Positions 1 through 9,939 of a stretch of 64,000 nucleotides of DNA are shown here, piece after piece. Origin of the DNA: Torreya grandis (taxonomy: Eukaryota; Streptophyta; Pinopsida; Cupressales; Taxaceae); NCBI GenBank assembly GCA_037957365.1, contig JARHVA010003527.1, forward strand, positions 1,408,501 to 1,472,500. The letters run 5' to 3'. The notes beneath the pieces were generated by a model. That model ran no database searches. It saw nothing but the letters and a program-made list of their open reading frames with translations, and was not told the DNA's origin. The translations under genes were made by a program, and so were the position numbers. Each line of letters begins with the position of its first letter. The first letter of the stretch is position 1.

Positions 1-683
1 ATGATCTCTCTAAAAGTGGATCAGTTGGTAGTCGTAGCTTCAATATGCCTCTTATAGCTAAGTGCATTAGCTACTATATTTTCTTACCCTTAATATAACT
101 GATGTCAAATTCATAATCTAATAAAAACTTTGACTAGTGTCATTGATGAACATTTAGGTTAGGCTAGGTGAAGATAAAATTAAGTTCTAAGTGGCCTATT
201 TAGAGATCACATAGTTTCCCTAAAAATAAACATCTCCAAATATACAATGCATGCACAATGGATGTAAGATCTATGTTTTTTAGACATAATTCAACTTATA
301 AGTTTTGAGATTTTGTGATTCATAGACTATAATTTGGCCTTCTTGAATTACCACTCCTTTAAACCCATAATCTAAAGAATTTATAATGAAAAAAAAAATT
401 ACCATTTGGGCATGGTATTTTTAACAATGGTGTTGAATTTAACTTTTCATTGAGAAGATAAAAATTTTATTCACATTGTTCTGACCTTTCAAATTTCATG
501 GTCTTTTTCTATAAGGATATGATGGGAATTTCTATCTTTGAAATTATTGGGGAAAATATCATGTAATACACATCCAACCCCATAAAAATGTGAACCTCAT
601 TAACATTTTGAGGTATGGCCAATATTAGAAATATATTAGCTAGATCAAATAAAATACCATGATTTGATATGATATGACCTAAA
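1..683 (-). pseudogene. Old Ty3/gypsy pol, RT connection and RNase H part
   Basis: On the minus strand, going from 683 down to 1, frames can be followed through the end of RT and RNase H of a Ty3/gypsy polyprotein. The join is LGHIIS-like, then FMGLDVYY (family FMGLAGYY), then LNSTPLLKI, then an RNase H core with GQIIVYESQNLK (family GHVVAYESRKLK) and IVHALYIWR (family IVHALKMWR). The last part is YIKGK near base 100, matching the PGKxNxVADALSRR end of RNase H. Integrase should lie to the left, outside the window. Several stops and frameshifts are present, so no protein could be made. Its other half continues at 3265, beyond the solo LTR. The family assignment rests on order and motif similarity read by eye. 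Confidence 0.85.
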
Positions 684-688
684 GAGTG
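684..688. repeat. Target-site duplication, left copy (GAGTG)
   Basis: The bases GAGTG directly precede the TG start of the solo LTR. They are repeated exactly at 3260-3264, directly after its end. This five-base direct repeat is the normal footprint of LTR retrotransposon integration. Confidence 0.9.
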
Positions 689-821
689 TGTTGTCCCCCA
701 AAAATATCACTCATTTTTGGGACAACATTTGAACTATTTTAGTCCTATAGACCAAAATTGTCTCTTTCCTTTTCAAAATTTGTCTTAGGCATTCAAATTC
801 CTCATTTTTCAAGCTTCTCAA

Positions 822-1075
822 AAATCTACGGACTCTACAGGCTTAAATCTATAAACTCTGTAGGCCTAAATCTATGGACTCTGTAGGCATACATCTATGG
901 ACTCAACAGGAAGAGAAATCTATGGACTCAGTAGGAAGAGAAATATATGGACTCAGCAGGAAAATAAAATCTATGGACTCTGCAAGCCAACTTTAATGGG
1001 CTTCACAGGTTGATTTCTATGGACTCTTTCAAGGTTAGAGAAAACTATAGACTTGTTTTCTATGGACTCTGCAGG
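822..1075 (+). repeat. LTR minisatellite, about 23-25-bp units
   Basis: About eight imperfect units are built on TCTATGGACTCTGTAGG with AAA or GAGAAA spacers. Related units occur in reverse complement at the corresponding places in the other two LTR copies (about 58205-58345 and 63537-63680). The unit number is higher here than in those copies. It belongs to the LTR and is not an independent locus. Confidence 0.8.
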
Positions 1076-1219
1076 CAGGTTCATTTCTACAGGTTTAAAG
1101 GCTTTTGTAAGTGAGTTCAATCAAAAGAATCAGTTTTTAACACTTAGTCATTTTTAGGATTTGTTCAACACCCTAGTTTAATCAAAAATCTCCATTGGCA
1201 AGCATCTAAGTAAGGATCT

Positions 1220-1735
1220 AACCATTGAACCATTGAACCGTTGAACATTGAACCATTTTGGTTCAACATGTTCAACAAGTTCAAGGGTTCAACGTCATTG
1301 GCAAGAGTTAAGCATTCATCAAGTTTCAACATCATTAGCTTCAAAACACTTATCAAAAATAAGAAGACTTGAACCATTGAACTATTGAACCATTGAACCA
1401 CTTTGGTTCAAAGGTTCAATAGGTTTAAGGTTCAACAGGTTCAACACATTTGGTTTAATGAAGGAATTTCCAAAAGACTTAGCCAAATCAAAGGGAATGA
1501 ACCATTGAATTATTGAACCAAATCTTGGTTCAACAGTTGGTTCAATGCTTTGGTTCAATCATATGGTTCACTCAATTAGTTCATCCTCTTAGTTCAAAGC
1601 TTGGCTCATCGACTTAGTTCAAAGCTTAGTTCATTAGCCTAGTTCAAAGCTTGGTTCATCAGCTTGGTTCAAAGCTTGGCTCAAAGCATGGTTCAAATCT
1701 TGGTTCAATGATTGGTTCAAAGGAGTGGTTCAATG
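1220..1735 (+). repeat. TTGAACC / GGTTCAA heptamer array in solo LTR
   Basis: Heptamer-like words TTGAACC and their complement GGTTCAA alternate over about 500 bp, with short spacers such as ATT and TTT. The first part favours TTGAACC and the second part GGTTCAA, so the two halves can pair into long hairpins. Short open frames across it (for example 1165-1401 minus) are repeat translations. Confidence 0.85.
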
Positions 1736-2465
1736 CAAAATTTCAAGAGAGCCTCCTGAAGGGCACTTGGTCGATAAAAGCACCCTTTGGAAGGGTCATT
1801 TTCAAGGAAATAGTTAAGGTAAATTCTTTCAAAATTTTGTTTAAGGCAGAAAAAGGCATAATTATTTTAGACTTTTTGTCTAAAGGAATTCCTTCAGAAA
1901 AAAAGTTTGAAGGAATTTGGGAAAGAAGTCACGGGCAGAAAAAACTTGAAATATTTTTCAAAGGCAAAGTGATCAGAACATTTCTGCAGACTTTTTATTC
2001 ATAGGAAATATCCACATAATTTTTGTCTACAATAAATGTCCATGGACTTTTTGTCTACTAGAATTGTCTGTGAGAGAAATCTTGGGGAAAATTCTTATAG
2101 AGAAAACCTGAGGAAAAATTCTATGGGAATGTCTGCGAGAGACTCCAAATAAAAGGCCGCCAAAGGACCCTGAAGGGCAGGTGCCCTTGCAAGGGACTCT
2201 CAACTGCTAACTTAAATGACACTCCCCCAAAGTTGAAGGGTCACCTTCCCTTCGAGAGGATGAAAAATAGTAAAGTCGAAGAAGGACCAAGGGGTGATGT
2301 GCTTGAAGATGTCAAATTCAAGACAACGAACTAGCCATTGAAAATGTAGTGACGGGTGCGTGAACATCAATTTCAAAGCTCATGAAATAGCCTTTGATCC
2401 TTGTAATCTACAGACTTGAATGCATTACTGAGATGTTACTATTCTTGAGTCCTTCTTGAAGAGGT

Positions 2466-2473
2466 TATATAAG
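2466..2473 (+). promoter_or_regulatory. LTR TATA box
   Basis: TATATAAG lies in the context GAGGTTATATAAGGGACTC. The same word in the same context occurs in both LTRs of the complete relative (56773-56780 and 62096-62103, minus strand). Conservation in three copies and position in the second half of the LTR suit an RNA polymerase II promoter, with U3 upstream and R-U5 downstream. Function is inferred. Confidence 0.6.
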
Positions 2474-3085
2474 GGACTCTCTTTTATTGTAAAGGTATCT
2501 CTTTTTGACAATTAGAAAAGAAACTCTACCCAAATTGAAAGGCATTACTGAGACTTTGAGCTTAGATTGTTGATCATATTTTGTTATTGGAATATTAAAC
2601 CAAGTGAATCTTTATACTTTGTGTTGTGATATCTTTATTGTTGGGGAAACTGTTCTTATGTCTTTTTCCTTAATATATTTTCTATTTCTTTAATTCAACA
2701 AGCAGGATTAGTGAAAATAGTCAGGAAGGTGTCCTAAAGTCAATTGTGGAGAGACTTTGTGCCCCCATAATTGTCTTTCAGTGTGTTTTCTTTTCATTTC
2801 TATGTAAAGGACCTTGGGATGACTTTGTGCCCTCATTGTCCTTCATATCTCACTCTTGGGCAATTCAGGTGGAGACTTTGTGCTACATCTCAATTTTTTG
2901 GTTACTACATCCTTGGTTACATTTTGAATTTCCTACAAGGAGTATTCTTGTGGTTTGATGAATAGTACTTCTAAAAGAAGATGAGTGTTTTCTGTCATTT
3001 CCCTTGAGTTTTTCCTTTGATTTTCATGCATCATCTTTGAAGAAAGAGAGATGGATGGTTTGTCTTACCCTTGAGTATTATTTTC

Positions 3086-3104
3086 TATATATATATATAT
3101 ATAT
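3086..3104. repeat. TA microsatellite in LTR
   Basis: A short TA run sits about 155 bp before the LTR end. The same position is expanded in the two related LTRs (56093-56140 and 61443-61479), which shows it is a shared, length-variable LTR component. Confidence 0.85.
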
Positions 3105-3259
3105 AGCATATCTATAGGGAACCTCCCCTTGATGAGAGGAGAGATCAGTCCCCTTTTGATGTGGTGAACCTACACATTTGGATGACTAATCTTCCTACTT
3201 TGGCTGATCAAACCTATTTTGTTTATCAGTATGTTGATCGATAAAATATTTAACCAATA

Positions 3260-3264
3260 GAGTG
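3260..3264. repeat. Target-site duplication, right copy (GAGTG)
   Basis: Exact repeat of 684-688, directly after the LTR end at 3259. Confidence 0.9.
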
Positions 3265-3930
3265 CACCTTTCTTTGGAAGAAAGCACACATGGACAAATT
3301 ATCATATAGATTATGTCGTATCCACTACTATAAAACCAAATTTAACTATTCTTACTTATTCTTGGAAAATATCATGATGTTATCCATAGAATAAGTACAA
3401 ACGTATCTACATAATCCCTAAACATGTAGTTCATGAGATTCATGAAGGTAGTTGGGGAATTTGTGATTCCAAATGTTAAAATCATGAAATTTTAGTGACA
3501 ATAACAAGTTCTAAAAGTTTATTTTAGGAATGGCATACTTAATCCAAAATTGGTGATACCCTTCCCTCATATCCATTTTTTTAAAAATATTGTTTCTCAA
3601 CACATTTAATCAAAAATATCATCAATTTTGAGCAAGGGGTGTATTTTTTTAGTTTTTTCCTTATTCAACATCATATATTTAAATAAACTATGTAAGGTAC
3701 CATCCTTATTTTTTACAAACACCATAGGTACACCCCATGGTGACACGCTATGGAAAATTATCCCTTTTACTATCATATCATCAAGCTCAGATTTTGATTC
3801 TATAAGTTCAATGATCATCATCTTATATTGTGATTTTGACATTAGATCTGATCTTATCACTATATCAATTGAGAAATTAAACTCTCTTCAATGAGGGAAT
3901 CAATTATATTCATCATGAGAAACATCCAAA
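3265..3930 (-). pseudogene. Old Ty3/gypsy reverse transcriptase, N-terminal and palm part
   Basis: Read from 3930 down, the remnant begins with a FLDVSHDEY segment (family FPDVFPDEL). It continues with ELIESKSELDDMIVKGII, then VSPWGVPMVFVKNKDGTL (family VSPWGAPVLFVKKKDGTL), IHPLLKIDDIFD, MDMREGYH, a degraded TFMNLMN, and FVLILWI just before the FIDDILIYS position near 3350. The catalytic Y/F-x-D-D cannot be read intact. A conserved SKCEFF-like segment follows and stops at the solo LTR. RT would have copied the element's RNA into DNA in virus-like particles. Stops and frameshifts are frequent, so this is a fossil. It joins the fragment at 1-683 to make one element. Confidence 0.88.
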
Positions 3931-4079
3931 AATTCATGTAAGAAATGGTAGTCTTTGAAGGTATGCTCCTTCAAATCACTCACATATCAATTTTCACAAC
4001 ATATTAAATTTACCTTTATCTTCATGCATTCTTAAGATACATTACTAAAATATATTAACACTAAAACATCATTTTACTC

Positions 4080-4460
4080 CTTAAATACTGACTAAATTAC
4101 CCAAGTCATCTAAATAATCTACAATTTTGGAAAAGTGACCCACCTTTTCCTGGTGTCACCAAAGCCAATTTACTCCTATAATTACATCATATACCTAAAT
4201 TTGATACAAAATATTAACATTAATGTAAAATTCAAGTATCCCTAACTTGGATTAAAACAAACACCACTCTACCTTCTCTATATCTTGGTTACCATTTTGT
4301 ATAATCCATGAATTAGCTATAGATCTTGGTTTCATAGGAATTTTCTTAGAAATTTTAAGGGTAATAAAATATTATGTATCTCTTATATCAATTAAAATGG
4401 TAACTATATATATATAAAATGTACTTAGGGCCTAGATATTCTTGATTTGGTGTTGATCTT
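4080..4460 (-). pseudogene. Old Ty3/gypsy aspartic protease remnant
   Basis: Just upstream of the RT on the minus strand, a frame reads VTILIDIRDT near the expected active site (family ILIDSGATHNF). About 80 codons later it reads VYDVIIGVNWL, matching the YDVILGMDWL end of chromovirus-type proteases. The order gag, protease, RT is as expected for Ty3/gypsy. The D-S/T-G triad seems changed to D-I-R, and stops are present. Short AT-rich stretches weaken the alignment, so borders are approximate. Confidence 0.65.
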
Positions 4461-4779
4461 AGGGGTTATCTACCAATGATTGAAAGCCTATTGATGAGCC
4501 AATAGTGAAGGGCACCTAAGATTATTCCCTTGATATTTATGAGTATGTTTATTAGTTTAGGGTTATAATCCACAAATAAAACATCCCCATAGAGTTCCTT
4601 TATACCCAATTGATTTACTCTATTGTCACCATTCTCATTACAATCTTTGTTTCCACCATCATGATTCTTGAACATAGAAACATTCCTTGAATTTATTTTA
4701 TTTTAATAGGATAATTATTGAAACTCCAAATATTTTTCCATGGCCTCCTCTTAATAGGATTTAATTGAGGTTGATGACC

Positions 4780-5330
4780 CTTTGAATTGTTTTGTTTTAT
4801 TTTTATAGCTACAACAAGGGATTGGATCTTTTTTCTTTATGAATGGCCTTCTCAAATACTTGATTAATGGTTTCCAATATATGAACATCCACCTCACCTC
4901 AAATTTGAGGTTTGAATTTTAAAATTAAATTATGTATATATAAATTTTCATCCATATGATATTGGGTTACATTATTGAAAACCCTTATAAATTATTCCCA
5001 ATACTTAGTCACATCTAAGTTTCTTTGATGAAGGTTTTGAAAATCATTCATTTTCTAATTAAAAAATAGCTACAATAAGTATATTGTTAGTAGAGTTACA
5101 ATATAATCCCAAGTGGTTATATTATTTACTAAGATATTCTCATACTTATTTTTGTCCCACTAGAATGAAGCCTCTATTAATAGTTGGTAGGCTTCACAAG
5201 CATCTTTAGTTTCTTTTGAAAGTTTCAAATTTCAAATTTTTTTCCATCTCACTCAAAAAATGTTCAAAATTGTCTCCAAGGATTGTGCCATAATAATTTA
5301 GTAATATTGACTTTATTTAGGTCCATATCA
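4780..5330 (-). pseudogene. Old Ty3/gypsy gag (capsid) remnant
   Basis: The best part is at about 4800-5040. A frame reads DVTKYWEEFIRVFN-like sequence (one codon is a stop), then DENLYIHNLILKFKPQI and TINQVFEKAIHKEKR. This fits the Retrotrans_gag pattern SVEEYTxEFxxL, EExLVxRYIxGLRxxI and TVxEAxxxAxxxEK. Gag forms the particle shell. No zinc knuckle could be recognised between it and the protease, where 4466-4675 holds a 69-codon frame ending near IKELYGDVLFVDYNPK. The 5' LTR of this element should begin around 5.7 kb, but I could not define it. Confidence 0.7.
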
Positions 5331-5699
5331 AGTTTAGACACAAGTTAAACCTTATTGGCTTATCGTCTCCTAGCTTCCATTTATTCTTGAGTTTCATAAT
5401 GAAAGGATTCTTGGTTATATTCTTGATACAAATTCTAAACCCTATTTTTGTTTTGATTTCGACATCCATCTTAGTTATAATTATATTCCAATTTTTCCTC
5501 TTCCATTTTAGTTTTCCATATACGTCCTAATCTAGGGCATCCATTTTATTTATGGGTTTCATTCAAAACTACCAAATTTAATCGAGCTTAGCTTCTTGGT
5601 TGATTTTATTTGTATTACCTTCCTAAAACAGTAATTCCATTCATGTTTCTTGGCCAACCAAAAGAGTTAACACTATATTAGAAATATAAAAATCAAAAT

Positions 5700-8190
5700 G
5701 CCCAAGTGTTGAAGCTAGGATCAAATACAACAATGAAAAACCCTTAATGGATATTCATAAAATTATGTGTAATTTTTTTACACACTTAGGTTGGTTTAAC
5801 ATCAAAATCACTAATATCTCTCTAATATTGAACTTTTTGGTTTCTATTAATGAAACTAAATTAAAGTTTTTAATGATAATCAATTTCATAAGAATAAGAT
5901 ACGATGTTATCTTCACAACTGAATAATATAAATGTAAATTTTATCAATTAATTTAATAATCAAATTTTAGATCAAATACAAAAATAAAGGAAAAAGATTA
6001 GATCTCAATTTTATTACATAGGAAATACCATTTCACCTTTTTACATAATGAATTACAAAGATGATTATATAAAAATAAGTACGTCTATGTTGGGGAACAA
6101 GTATTCCCCACTGGCTAATTAAAATATACATGATCAATTACTATCTACATATAATGGATTAAAAATGTACATATCAATAGCTTAAATGAATAAAAATATA
6201 AATCAACACTAAATCATTATCTAAATAACAATCTAAGTATTAAATTAGGTGACAAAATAAGTAGGTGTATCTCTAAAACAACACTTTACAAGTGGGAGGG
6301 TTGCATCATCTCAATGTTTAATCATCTAACCATAGATTGATAGGTCCCCCAAATACCTCCTAAACTAGAAGTGAACTTACCTTCAATAAGGAAGATAAAT
6401 AAATGAATTTATTCTTAAACAAACTCATTGAGAAGTATTTGAAAGGAAATACAATGATTATCATATATGATTAGTTAGGTATAACTAGGTAGTTCTACTA
6501 TATATTAACTAATTCAATAAATATGAGAACTAGGAAGTATAGTAGATGGATAGTTAAATAATAAATATCATTACTTTTTCCAAATCATTTCACATACCCA
6601 TGTATGAGAAACAATAGTAATCAGAAGAAAAAAATTATGAAACTGGGTCTTAAGTTTAAAAGTACAACTATATCACATCATACTCATAATAAAACACTAA
6701 AATTAAAAAAAAACATAAGCCTATATAATGAAATGCCTAGAAATTTTATAATAACGAGGTTTCCTTATAATCTTTACTATCATGGCCATTTTGGCATTCC
6801 AAGGTTACCTATTTTTTTTCATAAACACATATAAGGTTTAACTCAACTTAGAGATGTTAAAAATATCATTGAAGTCATCGTATATCATGTATAAAGTCCA
6901 TTTAAAAATTGCTTTAATTAACCAAACCAATAATAATTTTCAAACCATAAAGTTATTAATTGTCTCATAACCCACTAAGATCATAATTAACACTCATACA
7001 TATATCAAATATCAGTAAAACTTAGTTCTTATGCCTGACTTAATATTTATGATTATTCCAAGGTGTATGTTTGACTTAATACTTATGATTATTCCTTTTA
7101 GGCCAATATATGTGTTTACTACATATTATCTTTTATCTCTTCTACCATATATGTAATAATAGTTTAGAACATGGACAAATATTAGTTATTAAAGATTTAG
7201 AGATTAAATCAAACTTATAAGGTTCCTAAGTTGTATTTGAGGTGTACCCAATAGCTAAGAATTTATAAATCAAATAGATGTCTAAAATGGATGTAAATAT
7301 ATTATAAGACAAACATGGTATCCCTTTTTATTAAAAAAATAAAATAAAAATCAACCTAAATGTAATGTGAAGACCTAGGTTGAGTCTTTCAACAAGAAAA
7401 TTTAACTTGAAATAAATGTTCATAAGATTTAGCTATAGGAGCATGATATATAATTTATTTCCAAATAAATTATTTAAGCTTAAGTGCCATGGAGGGTAGC
7501 CTTATAGTGATTCATTTCAAGTCTATAAACTTTATAATCATCAATAACTAAGAATAAATTTTTAACCTTTCTCAACTACAACCAATCAACATGGATAAAA
7601 GCATTTTTCAAAACAAAGATGTAAGGTTTTATATGAAGACCCCATAATTCAAAAGGAATAATAAGCACGTATAAACTAGGTTTTTTTGAAGTCATTATTA
7701 TTTATCTAAATACAATTAAATAGGGTTGAATACTATTCATATTTATAACCCATAAAGATGATTAATCAAAATAGGGTAAAAATAATTTTACCAATCTCTT
7801 AAATTGAGTTTCAACTACAAATTTATTTTCATATTGTATTGTTTGAGAGTTTCTTGAAGCATGGTGTTTAATAGCTTATATGTGGGTATAAATACTTGCA
7901 TATATAATCAAAAAAAGGTTCATACTTTCACATCCCTTCTACTGAAGCATCATAAAATTAAAATTTTTGACACTCTTATATTCTATCATGGCATCCTAAA
8001 ACCATATTAGAATCCAATGATTTAAAAAACATAATATATATAAATTTTTTATTATGGCATCCTAAAGTCATATGAAAAACTACTATTTTCAAAAGCACAA
8101 TGTCCTAGATTTTGTAAAATACCAATATGTGGTTGAGTTCAAAAATGGGAAGAATAAAAGATCAATTACATACAAGGAAATGACACCATA
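5700..8190. other. AT-rich DNA, no recognisable gene
   Basis: Probably includes the decayed 5' LTR of the old gypsy element at its left end, but no LTR partner is in the window to prove it. A 32-bp imperfect tandem duplication (GACTTAATAYTTATGATTATTCC) lies at about 7030-7103. No coding motif was seen. Confidence 0.5.
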
Positions 8191-8205
8191 AAAAGGATGA
8201 ACACT

Positions 8206-8222
8206 CCCCCCCCCCCCCCCCC
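8206..8222. repeat. Poly-C run of 17
   Basis: An uninterrupted run of 17 C, that is, 17 G on the minus strand, followed on that strand by AGTGTTCATCC. It resembles a polypurine tract next to a TGTT LTR start. A similar but shorter junction is at 9086-9093. Confidence 0.7.
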
Positions 8223-9080
8223 AAGTGAAACCTATGTGAATCATTACACAAAACTATTGATTACTCTATTCTCTTATTCTAAAACCCATGTTTTGTAGTT
8301 TCTTTAATTTTATCTATTTAATCAAGTCTCAAATTTGATTTTTGGGCTTACACTCCTTGACCATTAAGACTCTTTCATTTTAGATACGTGATATTAAAAT
8401 CCATTTTTTGCCTTATATAAATTAATATTATTAATATCCATACTCTAATGCCAATATTGAGTACATGGATCATGCAAGGGATCCAAGAAGAATGTTTAAT
8501 TCATGCACACCCATGAAACTCAAGTGCCCATCTCAATTTGCCTCCAAACATTCATGTAGTAGTTCAAATCCTAGAGATGCTAAGACTAGAGATAACTAAG
8601 GCACTACATATTAAAATATTGGACTAGCCAAGATAAATCAAATTAATCTTAGACATAACTCATGTCATGAAAATATAAACATAAATATTTGATTTTAATA
8701 TTATACCACTATTATTATATAAATACTACACTAAGGTAGGAATGGAATAATATAATGAATTCTCACAATCTTTTCCAATACAATCAAGGTAATGTAAGGA
8801 ACTCTAATCTAATATAGGCCATACCAAGGAAATGTGAGAGTGATACAAAACCTTAATTTTATATAAAAGGAAAGGCTTTATAAATTTAAGTGGTCAGAAT
8901 TGGTTTCCTAAATTCCACTTTGGTGTACAATTTGGACTTTAGTACAAGTTTTCATGTGAGTGTGCAACTTGGACTTTAGTATAAGTTGCCAATTTCAAAT
9001 AGGATTTATTTTCTAAAGTATAAAATAGTAAATCCTAAGAAAATTACTTAATAATTTTAAGGTTTAATTGAAAATTTACA

Positions 9081-9093
9081 CCAACACCCCCAT
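9081..9093 (-). other. Possible polypurine tract and LTR start
   Basis: On the minus strand the sequence reads CACTTAATGGGGG then TGTTGGTGTAAATTTTC. A G-rich tract directly before a TGTT start is how the 3' LTR of copia-like elements begins. No matching second LTR, primer site or pol was recognised, so the call is tentative. Confidence 0.3.
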
Positions 9094-9207
9094 TAAGTGA
9101 AACTTGTGGAGCATTTATGAAAACACAAACTAAACCTCTTAAATGGGTCCCAAAAATTGGTCTAGAGGTATCCATGTGCAATGAAATAAAAAAGTTGTTC
9201 ATAAAAA

Positions 9208-9412
9208 GATATGCACCACAAGGATCTCACCTAGAAAGTAGTAAAATATCATATAATAGTTTCCAAAAGATAGTGAGATGCACCTCAAGGATCTAACCCA
9301 AAAATTAGTACACAACACCTCCTCTTAATGCTAAATTGGGTAATGTGGATGAAAAAACTAAAAAAAGTAGGATGGAAAGAAAATAGGAGATATGCCATAA
9401 GGATCTCACTGT
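9208..9412 (+). repeat. Dispersed tandem motif GATATGCACCACAAGGATCTCAC
   Basis: Three related words, each close to GCACCACAAGGATCTCAC, occur near 9213, 9283 and 9391 with 70-110 bp between them. The stretches between are only weakly alike. It looks like an old tandem repeat. Confidence 0.5.
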
Positions 9413-9791
9413 TGGTGTTGATAAATACGATATATGGATCCATAAATAATGCAAAATAAACAAACAGATGTTGGGAATACTATAAATAGTTCATCACAAG
9501 GATCAGTCTATATATCAAAGAATCCATCACAATAACTAAAATTTTATCCAAGAAAAAGTATTGTTAAACATTATGAATGGTGCATAAAATATGTTGTTGA
9601 ATAGTGATATAACCATATTGGTAAATTACACATAATGAGTGCTAATGATGTCACCATAATCAACCATTAATCCATCCCAAATGAACATGAATGGAAGAAG
9701 ACACAAGTGATTTTATTCCATTAGCATAAATAATTTATGCAAGGAAACATTTGGATAATATTTAACAATATCATGCATAACATAATTAATT

Positions 9792-9935
9792 TTAGGTCTC
9801 TCATCCCTAATTGAATGGACATGTATCATAATCCTTACTAAGACAATCTTAGTTTTCACATGCCTAAGTGAAGGGTTAGGTCTCTCATCCCTAATAGAAT
9901 ATGAAGATGAATCAAAACTCTCATGCCTAAGAATA
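9792..9935 (+). repeat. Two-copy tandem duplication, about 82 bp
   Basis: TTAGGTCTCTCATCCCTAAT occurs at about 9793 and again at about 9875. Each copy is followed after a variable segment by CATGCCTAAG. Two imperfect copies are present. Confidence 0.6.
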
Positions 9936-9939
9936 GTAT

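Larger units (their letters stand above)
689..3259 (+). mobile_element. Solo LTR of the BC family, plus orientation
   Basis: A 2571-bp stretch starts TGTTGTCCCCC and ends TTAACCAATA, flanked by a perfect five-base duplication. It aligns end to end, reverse-complemented, with both LTRs of the complete element at 55950-63804. No internal sequence follows, so it is a solo LTR left by recombination between two LTRs. It splits the RT of an older gypsy element: the RT frame ends in FFQRKV on the right flank and resumes as LGHIIS on the left flank. Inside are, in order, a 23-25-bp minisatellite, a TTGAACC/GGTTCAA array, a GGAATTCC palindrome zone, a TATA box, two copies of a GAGACTTTGTGC motif and a short TA tract. 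Confidence 0.93.

Noticed and set aside
822..1075. CRISPR-like regular repeats
   Set aside because: Units are contiguous and imperfect, without unique spacers, in a plant LTR.
1651..2004. A 117-codon frame in the solo LTR
   Set aside because: Its first third is the heptamer repeat and the rest is not preserved in the two BC LTRs.
2771..2965. A 64-codon frame after the LTR TATA box, alike in the solo LTR and BC 3' LTR (56281-56487)
   Set aside because: It is shifted and broken in the BC 5' LTR (61529-61822), and non-coding LTR similarity explains it. A leader peptide cannot be fully excluded.
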